From positions 1 through 58,592 of the forward strand of contig CAMDLT010000026.1 of NCBI GenBank assembly GCA_945901855.1: a stretch of DNA of 58,592 nucleotides. Direction: 5' to 3'. The notes under the pieces are model-generated. The model saw nothing but the letters and a program-made list of their open reading frames with translations. It searched no databases and was not told the origin of the DNA. Positions within the stretch are counted from its first letter, which is position 1, and each line of letters opens with the position of its first letter. The DNA is from Asaia bogorensis (GTDB lineage: Bacteria; Pseudomonadota; Alphaproteobacteria; CACIAM-22H2). A program made the position numbers and the translations under genes. Shown one piece after another: positions 52,951-58,592 of the stretch.

Positions 52951-53862
52951 GTGGATTCGGCGGGCGAAATGGCGGCATTTGTCGAGGCGGCCAAACGCGC
53001 GAGTTTCTCGGACGCCGCGCGCGCGCTAAAACTCACGCCGTCGGCGCTCTCGAAACTGGTGTCGCGGCTGGAAACGCGGCTTGGCGTGCGGCTGATGCAG
53101 CGCACCACGCGCCGCGTGACGCTGACGCCCGAGGGCGACGCGTTTTTCCGCCGGGCCGAGCGCATCTTGGGCGACATTCGCGAGGCGGAAAACGAAGCCG
53201 CGTCGTTTCGCGAGCGGCCGCGCGGGTTGCTGCGCGTCAATGTTGGCAATTCCTTTGGCATCCACCAATTGGCCCCGGCGCTGCCCGCATTTTTGGCGCG
53301 CTATCCCGATATAAAAATCGAGCTGGCTTTTGCCGACGCGCATGTCGATTTGATCGCCAGCGGCGCGGATCTGGCGGTGCGCATCGGGCCGGTGCGCGAC
53401 GACCGACTGATCGTGCGCCAGATCGCCGAAGGCCATCGCATGATCTGCGCGTCGCCTGCGTATCTTGCGCGCCGCGGCATGCCCAAACGGCCCGACGATC
53501 TGCGCCACCACGATTGCATCGCGCTGGCGGGCATGGCGTCGCTCAATCGGTGGCCGTTTCGCGACGGCGCGATCGCAGTTACGGGGCCGGTCGCGTCGGA
53601 CAGCGCCAGCGGCGTGCATGAATTGGGCTTGTGCGGTCTTGGCCTTATTCGCCTGTCCGACTTCGCGCTTGCGGGCGACGTGCGCGACGGGCGCCTTGTG
53701 CCGGTGCTCGAGGATTGGCACGCAAGCGAGAGCGTGCCGATTTCGGCGATCTATCCCGTCGGCCGCCATCGCGTGCCCAAGACGGCCGCCTTCGTCGCGT
53801 TTTTGCAGCAGCGTTTTGGGCATCGGCCGTGGCGGCTCGACGGCCAAAAGGACGCGCGATGA
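52951..53862 (+). CDS. LysR-family transcriptional regulator
   Basis: 303 residues. GTG 52951, preceded by GGGAGA, gives MDSAGEMAAFVEAAKRASFS, the standard beginning of the family; an ATG at 52939 would add four residues. The helix-turn-helix is FSDAARALKLTPSALSKLVSRLETRLGVRL (residues 18-50), followed by a periplasmic-binding-fold effector domain (about 90-295). It is divergent from the small gene and metY and may control them; the gene after it is an EamA transporter in the same direction. Confidence 0.92.
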   Translation: MDSAGEMAAFVEAAKRASFSDAARALKLTPSALSKLVSRLETRLGVRLMQRTTRRVTLTPEGDAFFRRAERILGDIREAENEAASFRERPRGLLRVNVGNSFGIHQLAPALPAFLARYPDIKIELAFADAHVDLIASGADLAVRIGPVRDDRLIVRQIAEGHRMICASPAYLARRGMPKRPDDLRHHDCIALAGMASLNRWPFRDGAIAVTGPVASDSASGVHELGLCGLGLIRLSDFALAGDVRDGRLVPVLEDWHASESVPISAIYPVGRHRVPKTAAFVAFLQQRFGHRPWRLDGQKDAR

Positions 53863-53932
53863 CCCGCAGTTTGCGCCCGCTGGGATCGAGCGCCCTGTGT
53901 CATCTGGCGCGCGAAGCGCGCGTGGCATCCCC

Positions 53933-54868
53933 GTGACGGCTCCAGTTTCGGCTCCAGACGCGAACCAGCTTGCCGCCGACAACGTCAAGGCGGCGGGCGC
54001 CATTACGCTTGCTTCGGCCGTGTTCGTGTTCAACGACGCGATCATGAAATACGTTGCCGAGAGCATTTCGATGATGCAGGCGATGTCGGTGCGCGGCTGG
54101 ATCGTTACGGTGGTGTTCGCGATCGCTGCCTGGGTGCGCGGCGATTTCGCCCGCGTCGGCATGCTCAAAAGTCGGCTCGTTTGGGCGCGCGCGGGCCTCG
54201 AGACGACGGGCTCGCTCGCTTTCATGTCGGCGCTGCCGCATGTGCCGCTTGCGATCGCGACAGCGCTTGTGCTGTCGACGCCGCTGCTGCTGATCCCGCT
54301 GTCGGCGATTTTTCTGGGCCAGTCGATCGGCCTCCGGCGCACGCTCGCGGTGGCCGTCGGGTTCTCGGGCGTGCTGCTCGTCGTGCGGCCCAGCGCGGAG
54401 GGTGTCGATATCTGGCTCGCCTTGGTCGCGGTTTCGGCGATTTTTTTCGCCCTGCGCGACGTCGCCACGCGCCGTCTGCCGCCGCAGTTGCCGGCTTTGC
54501 TGATCGCGCTCGTGATGGCGCTGACGGTCACGCTTGCGACCACGGCACTGGCGCTGTGGCAGGGCTGGCAGCCGATGGGGACGGGCGAGTATGTCGGCGT
54601 TTTGGCCGCAGCTTTGTTCGTTGGAACGGGCTACATGCTGATGGTGCGCGCCATGCGGATCGGCGAGATCGCGCTTACCGGCAGTTTCCGCTATTCGGCG
54701 ATTCCGTTCGGCGTGGGGTTGGGTTGGCTCGTGTGGGGCGAGTTTCCCGACCTTGTCGCGTGGTGCGGCATCGCGCTCATTCTGGGGTCGGGCATCTATG
54801 CGCTGCACCGCGAACGCATGCGCACGCGCCTCAGCGCCACAGCCCGCGTGCCGCCAGCCAGCGATTGA
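53933..54868 (+). CDS. EamA/DMT-family transporter
   Basis: About 311 residues with ten hydrophobic helices in two EamA halves (residues 20-150 and 165-295). The start is uncertain: GTG 53933 (MTAPVSAPDANQLAAD) is the most plausible, and no ATG precedes the first helix. FIFND-type AVFVFNDAIMKYVAES and SFRYSAIPFGVGLGWLVWGE are typical S-adenosylmethionine/nucleotide-sugar-like DMT segments, but the substrate is unknown. Its last 38 bases overlap the end of the convergent hydrolase gene. Confidence 0.85.
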   Translation: MTAPVSAPDANQLAADNVKAAGAITLASAVFVFNDAIMKYVAESISMMQAMSVRGWIVTVVFAIAAWVRGDFARVGMLKSRLVWARAGLETTGSLAFMSALPHVPLAIATALVLSTPLLLIPLSAIFLGQSIGLRRTLAVAVGFSGVLLVVRPSAEGVDIWLALVAVSAIFFALRDVATRRLPPQLPALLIALVMALTVTLATTALALWQGWQPMGTGEYVGVLAAALFVGTGYMLMVRAMRIGEIALTGSFRYSAIPFGVGLGWLVWGEFPDLVAWCGIALILGSGIYALHRERMRTRLSATARVPPASD

Positions 54869-55883
54869 CGATTTCGGCGATCTCGGCGTTGTTTTTGTCC
54901 ATCATCAGCAGATGGCTGTTGCCGACGATTCCAAGTTGCGGCAGATCCACGGCTTCGGCCGTGCCGCCCGCCGCGCGGATGGCCTCCAGATAGCGCATGC
55001 CGTTGCCCTTGATCGCGGGCCAGCGCGCGTCCTGATCGATGAAATCGCCGTACAGCGCCAGCACGGGGATGTCTTTGAGCGTTTCGACCTTGGCAAGATC
55101 GCCGAAGCCCGCGGGTTCGAGGGCGACGATCGCGCGGATTTTTTCCGGCACGGTTTCGGCAGCGCGAAAGGCGAACTGCGTGCCTTGCGCGTGCGCGACC
55201 AGCACGCACGGGCACACGCGTTCGACCATCGCGACATAGGCGGCGAGCACGGCCGCATCGGTGGTGATCCAGCGCGGAACCATCTGCTTTGCGAACGCGT
55301 CGTAGGCGTCGACGGGAAACTTCGAACCTTCAAGAACCTCATTGCGCGCGTAGGTGCCCGGGCCGCCGCCGATGCGGAAACGCTCGAACGGTTCGGGCTT
55401 GGCCAGGAATACCGGCTCGCCCGCAAAGATCGCCGGCGATTGGGCAAACCCGGCGCGCCCGCGCTCGACCGCATCGGCGTTGTAAACCGGCCAGCCGCGG
55501 CGCAAAAAGAAATTGAGCCAGCCTTCGCGACCGTCGGGCGTGGTCTCGAAAGCGACGCCCGTCATGCCGCCGCCATGCATCAGCAAAAGCGGCGCCTCGG
55601 CGCGAACGGTGGCGGGAATGAAATATTGCGCATAGGCGTGCTCGACCGCAAACACGCCGTTGGGATCGACGCGCGCCAGCGGTGCCCCCGGCGCGATCTG
55701 CACCTCGCGCAGCGGTTGGCCTGCAATCGTGGCATCGCGCCCGCCGACATGGAACGAGCCCATCGCCGCCAGGCGGATCGGTCCGCTCGGATCGACCGGC
55801 AGACCGGTCGCGCTGTCGCTGCCGCCGCCGCCGCCGCCGCAAGCGGCCAGAAGCATCGCCGCAAGTACAATCAGATGGCGCAA
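54831..55883 (-). CDS. Lipoprotein of the alpha/beta-hydrolase fold lacking the nucleophilic serine
   Basis: 350 residues from TTG 55883, chosen because AGGGAG lies six bases upstream and the frame then opens with a lipoprotein signal (MRHLIVLAAMLLAACGGG, lipobox LAAC). The hydrolase core is clear: LLMHGGGMTGVAFETTPDGR oxyanion region, then AVERGRAGF, and an elbow reading LVAHAQGTQ. The usual elbow is GxSxG; here Ala stands at the serine position, so classical esterase activity is doubtful. The conserved Asp and His are present near the end (GDFIDQDA; NSHLLMMD). Its 3' end overlaps the EamA gene by 38 bases. Confidence 0.82.
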   Translation of the reverse strand: MRHLIVLAAMLLAACGGGGGGSDSATGLPVDPSGPIRLAAMGSFHVGGRDATIAGQPLREVQIAPGAPLARVDPNGVFAVEHAYAQYFIPATVRAEAPLLLMHGGGMTGVAFETTPDGREGWLNFFLRRGWPVYNADAVERGRAGFAQSPAIFAGEPVFLAKPEPFERFRIGGGPGTYARNEVLEGSKFPVDAYDAFAKQMVPRWITTDAAVLAAYVAMVERVCPCVLVAHAQGTQFAFRAAETVPEKIRAIVALEPAGFGDLAKVETLKDIPVLALYGDFIDQDARWPAIKGNGMRYLEAIRAAGGTAEAVDLPQLGIVGNSHLLMMDKNNAEIAEIVNRWLAARGLWR

Positions 55884-55899
55884 GACAATCTCCCTTGGT

Positions 55900-56340
55900 T
55901 CAGCCGCGCTGCAGCGGCTCGTCGAGCGCATCGCCCCACACGACGCGCAGTTCGTCCTGGCGCGTTTGCAGCCGCGCGAAATTGTCGCCTTGGCCGCGCG
56001 CTTGGACGATCTGGACGATCGTGGGGCTCGCAAACGCAACCGCCAGCCCGAAAGCGGCGCACAGGATCGGCACGATCCAAGCCGACGCTTCCCCGACCGG
56101 GTTGCGCGTGGGGTCGAGCAGTCCTGCCAGCATCACGGGGCCTGCGGCGGCGAACGTCATGGTGCCGCAGGCCAGCGACATAAATCGGCCGCGGCTGCTT
56201 TCCAGCATCGCGATGGCGCCCACCGGCGCGAACACGCCGATGACGTAGATCAGCATCGCCGGGCGAAAAATCACCACCCCCACGAGCAGCAGCGAAATCG
56301 CCAAGATGGCCATCACGATGTAGATCGTCGTCAGTCGCAT
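55900..56340 (-). CDS. Small integral membrane protein
   Basis: 146 residues with four hydrophobic segments (about 5-25, 31-48, 55-75 and 88-108), then a soluble basic tail (RLQTRQDELRVVWGDALDEP). ATG 56340. It sits 16 bases after the hydrolase start and 4 bases from the pseudokinase stop, so the three genes look like one unit. No family is recognised. Confidence 0.75.
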   Translation of the reverse strand: MRLTTIYIVMAILAISLLLVGVVIFRPAMLIYVIGVFAPVGAIAMLESSRGRFMSLACGTMTFAAAGPVMLAGLLDPTRNPVGEASAWIVPILCAAFGLAVAFASPTIVQIVQARGQGDNFARLQTRQDELRVVWGDALDEPLQRG

Positions 56341-56344
56341 GCGC

Positions 56345-58393
56345 CTAGCTCCGCGCCAGTTGGAAGAACAGTTGGGCCAGCACGATCACGATGGCGGCCC
56401 CGGACAGGATCACCAGCGCGATCTCCTGGCCTTTGTCGCGCGCCATGCGCTTGTTTGCGTCTTCGATCGATTCGCGCATGTCGAGGATGCGCTGGTTGGC
56501 ATCCCATTCGTGTTTGGCGCGCAAGTACTCGGCTCCGTCGTTGCCAAAGACCATCGGGTCTGTCGCAAGGTCGACCAGGGCGGGGATGTCGTTGGCGGCG
56601 GCGGCGGCGTCGGCTTTTTGCAGTTGCTCGTCGCGCAAATGGGGCTGGCGCAGCCGCCCGATCAGCGCTTGGGCCGCGCGCAGGCACAGTCTGCACAGAT
56701 TGGGCAGTACGTGCCCCTTGGCCTCGATCTGGAATTTCGCGCCGAGTTTGAGGATCGTTGCGGCCGCGCGCGGGTCGCGCCCGTCGAAGGTTTTGAACGT
56801 CATCAGTTCGGCGGGTTTGATGCTTCCGCGGGCGCTCAAAAACGCGATCAGATGCGGATCGGGATCGAAGCTGCCGCCTTGCAGCAGGCGTTCGATCACG
56901 TCGACCAGATCGCCCACCGTATCGACCCAGCGCCCCTCCACCGTCGGCGACAGACATGGCGCGTCGGGGTTGAGCACGTAGAGGGCGCTTTCGACCTTTT
57001 CGATGCCGTTGGAAATGCGGTCTTCGATGTCCAGAAGCTGCTTCGCTTCCTCGTCGACCAGCCCCAGCGGCATCGCGGCCTTGGCCCACAGATGGATGAG
57101 GCGGGCCGCGATCAGCTCCTGCATCTGGTCGCGCAGGCGCGTGTCGAGCATGGCGGCGTACATGACCGCACCCGCGCCGTTCGGAAAAAACGACAGATCG
57201 CGGTAGCGCACGGGTCCCATCGGATCCAGGCGCACCGCCTCGCGCGCCAGCTGGACGGCGTCGCTGGCGATCAGCTGCGTGACTTCTTTTTTGCCGCTCT
57301 CGTCGACATTGAGCGCGATCACGCGCTGCACGTCGTTGGCCTTGAGCCAGCCCGCGATATCGCCTTGATGCAGCGCCTTGGCGGCTTGGGCGGGGTAGCG
57401 GATCACGGCATAGGCCAGTTCGCGCGGCTCCAGGCACGCGACGGTGCCGATTTGCAGCACCGTGCCGCGCCGCGTGGCGGGCTTGCGCGTCGTCGTCTCG
57501 GGGCGACGGCCGTTGCACCAATCGACGAGCGTGGGCAACGACCAGCGTTCTTTGACGTCGTCGTCGATCAGCGAGACCACAGCGTCGAGCAATTCGCTCG
57601 GGATCTGCGAGGTGTCGACCATCGCGCTGGTCGAGCCGTAGGCAAGGCGGCGCGCCATCAGCGCATCGGCGTTCTGGCCTTCGCCCGGATACTTGCCGGT
57701 CGCAAAACAATAGAGCGTCATGCCAAGCCCGAACATGTCGTCGATCACGCCGCCCGCGCCTTTGCCGTCGGGCGTTGCGAGCGCGCGCTCGATCGTTTCG
57801 AACGTGGCCGGCTGGTCGTAGCCGACGGGACCCAGCACGCACGGGCCGAGCGCGAACATCTGGCCTCTGGTGTCTTGCATGAAGACATTGTCGGGCCGGA
57901 TCGAACCGTGGATCGCTTCGCGTTCGGCAAGTTCTTCGAGCGCCGCGCAAACCGGTTTCAGAAAATTCTGGATCAGCGTGCGCGGCGCCCAGCCGCCCCA
58001 AGCGCGGCGCGCAGGCGGCAGGCCGACCGGCTTCTCGAACACGAAACCGTACGCGTCGCGCCCGTTGGGCCGGTGGATGACGCCCGCATCCAGCAGCGTC
58101 AGCATGCCAGAGCGCGTGACGCCGCGCTGGCGTTGGGCCGCGCGAATGCGCACCGAACGGTCCGGCTCGCACACATAGGCAAGATGCTGGGCCTCGGGAA
58201 ACCGCTTGTCGATGGCGCCGTAAGCGGTGGCGCCCGGCCGATCAAAGGCGGGCAGGGCGGCAGCCATGTCGATTTCGACATGCTGGCCGAGCGGCACAAG
58301 GCTGCCCCCGCCGCCGCCGTGGTCGGCGGCACGCAAAAAACCGGGCGAATGCAAAAAGGGCGGCGGCACGGGCGTGTTAGTCGCGCCACGCAA
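56345..58393 (-). CDS. Tail-anchored protein-kinase-like pseudokinase
   Basis: 682 residues, probably from TTG 58393 (GTG 58369 is an alternative). Residues about 90-300 have the kinase C-lobe pattern: the HRD loop is IHGSIRPDNVF (Asp lost), the DFG region is FALGPCV (Asp-Phe lost), followed by DDMFGLGMTLYCFATGKYP, the helix F/G region. The glycine-rich loop is not recognisable. A long helical region follows, and the last 24 residues are a single membrane helix (IALVILSGAAIVIVLAQLFF). The kinase-dead sites suggest a scaffold or nucleotide-independent sensor. It may act with the small membrane protein next to it. Confidence 0.8.
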   Translation of the reverse strand: MRGATNTPVPPPFLHSPGFLRAADHGGGGGSLVPLGQHVEIDMAAALPAFDRPGATAYGAIDKRFPEAQHLAYVCEPDRSVRIRAAQRQRGVTRSGMLTLLDAGVIHRPNGRDAYGFVFEKPVGLPPARRAWGGWAPRTLIQNFLKPVCAALEELAEREAIHGSIRPDNVFMQDTRGQMFALGPCVLGPVGYDQPATFETIERALATPDGKGAGGVIDDMFGLGMTLYCFATGKYPGEGQNADALMARRLAYGSTSAMVDTSQIPSELLDAVVSLIDDDVKERWSLPTLVDWCNGRRPETTTRKPATRRGTVLQIGTVACLEPRELAYAVIRYPAQAAKALHQGDIAGWLKANDVQRVIALNVDESGKKEVTQLIASDAVQLAREAVRLDPMGPVRYRDLSFFPNGAGAVMYAAMLDTRLRDQMQELIAARLIHLWAKAAMPLGLVDEEAKQLLDIEDRISNGIEKVESALYVLNPDAPCLSPTVEGRWVDTVGDLVDVIERLLQGGSFDPDPHLIAFLSARGSIKPAELMTFKTFDGRDPRAAATILKLGAKFQIEAKGHVLPNLCRLCLRAAQALIGRLRQPHLRDEQLQKADAAAAANDIPALVDLATDPMVFGNDGAEYLRAKHEWDANQRILDMRESIEDANKRMARDKGQEIALVILSGAAIVIVLAQLFFQLARS

Positions 58394-58444
58394 AAATCCG
58401 CGCGGGTCGGCTGGTCGTGGCCAGGCCCGCGCGGATGCGCATCA

Positions 58445-58592
58445 TCAGTTCATCGCCTTGACGAGGTTCTCGTCGATCTTGGCGAGGAATTTGGTTGTCG
58501 ACAGATACGGCGCGTCGGGGGCGATCAGCACGGCGAGGTCCTTGGTCATGAAGCCCTGCTCGACCGTTTCGACGCACACGCGTTCGAGCGTT
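58445..58592 (-). CDS. icd: NADP-dependent isocitrate dehydrogenase, C-terminal end only
   Basis: Only the last 48 codons are in the window. They encode TVEQGFMTKDLAVLIAPDAP and end KIDENLVKAMN, the invariant tail of monomer-fold-like NADP-dependent Icd of alphaproteobacteria (VExGFMTKDLA...KIDENL). Icd converts isocitrate to 2-oxoglutarate in the TCA cycle. A short 22-codon frame overlaps its stop as TGATG and runs to 58377; I do not count it as a gene. Confidence 0.85.
   Translation of the reverse strand, partial: TLERVCVETVEQGFMTKDLAVLIAPDAPYLSTTKFLAKIDENLVKAMN

Noticed and set aside
58377..58445. 22-codon frame overlapping the icd stop as TGATG
   Set aside because: Too short, no recognisable product, and it runs into the start of the pseudokinase; the overlap can occur by chance.

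Overview
This 58.6 kb window is GC-rich chromosomal DNA from an alphaproteobacterium. A Rhodospirillales-like lineage is an inference from gene content: betaine-lipid genes, an Entner-Doudoroff pair, a GreB with an alphaproteobacterial layout and many ATGA/TGATG-coupled operons. I see no rRNA, tRNA, CRISPR array or intact insertion sequence. Two stretches are clearly AT-rich: about 15.03-15.35 kb, in front of a giant repeat-protein gene, and about 28.8-29.0 kb.

Layout. (1) 1-11.3 kb, minus strand: one tightly overlapped catabolic operon. It reads GntR regulator, periplasmic binding protein, LivH, LivM, LivG, LivF, a LeuC-like and a LeuD-like hydratase, an isocitrate-lyase/PEP-mutase family lyase, HyuB and HyuA (HyuA runs off the left edge). 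The substrate is not obvious; the set suggests uptake and breakdown of a lactam, hydantoin or branched dicarboxylate. (2) 11.6-14.5 kb, plus strand: anmK, murQ and a GntR/UTRA regulator, a peptidoglycan-recycling cassette. (3) 15.36-25.49 kb: a 3,378-residue RTX-like protein with about 59 units of 46 residues, a DUF4114-like and a cadherin/Ig-like insert, and two higher-order tandem arrays with exact periods of 696 and 693 bp. It is followed by a TPR protein and a 2OG-Fe(II) oxygenase, then a MesD-type core methionine synthase and a short-chain dehydrogenase. (4) 28.7-31.3 kb: an eight-copy 11-bp direct-repeat array, a possible Pho box, and btaA-btaB for the betaine lipid DGTS.

(5) 31.3-34.0 kb, minus: motA, motB and an unknown gene. 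(6) 34.1-38.0 kb: zwf, edd and greB. (7) 38-43.2 kb: unknown genes, a pentapeptide-repeat protein, and a hybrid histidine kinase coupled to a single-domain response regulator. (8) 43.3-51.3 kb: small conserved unknowns, an SH3-domain exported protein, two MFS transporters, an XRE regulator, and an HTH protein overlapping a GNAT-like protein, divergent from a ribbon-helix-helix gene. (9) 51.3-58.6 kb: metY behind a 46-residue ORF and an intrinsic terminator, a LysR regulator, an EamA transporter, a lipoprotein hydrolase lacking its nucleophilic serine, a small membrane protein, a tail-anchored pseudokinase, and the 3' end of icd.

The best candidates for undescribed biology are the Liv/hydratase/lyase/hydantoinase operon, the superrepeat architecture of the giant protein with its linked oxygenase, the 11-bp repeat array upstream of the betaine-lipid genes, and the HTH/GNAT-like pair.
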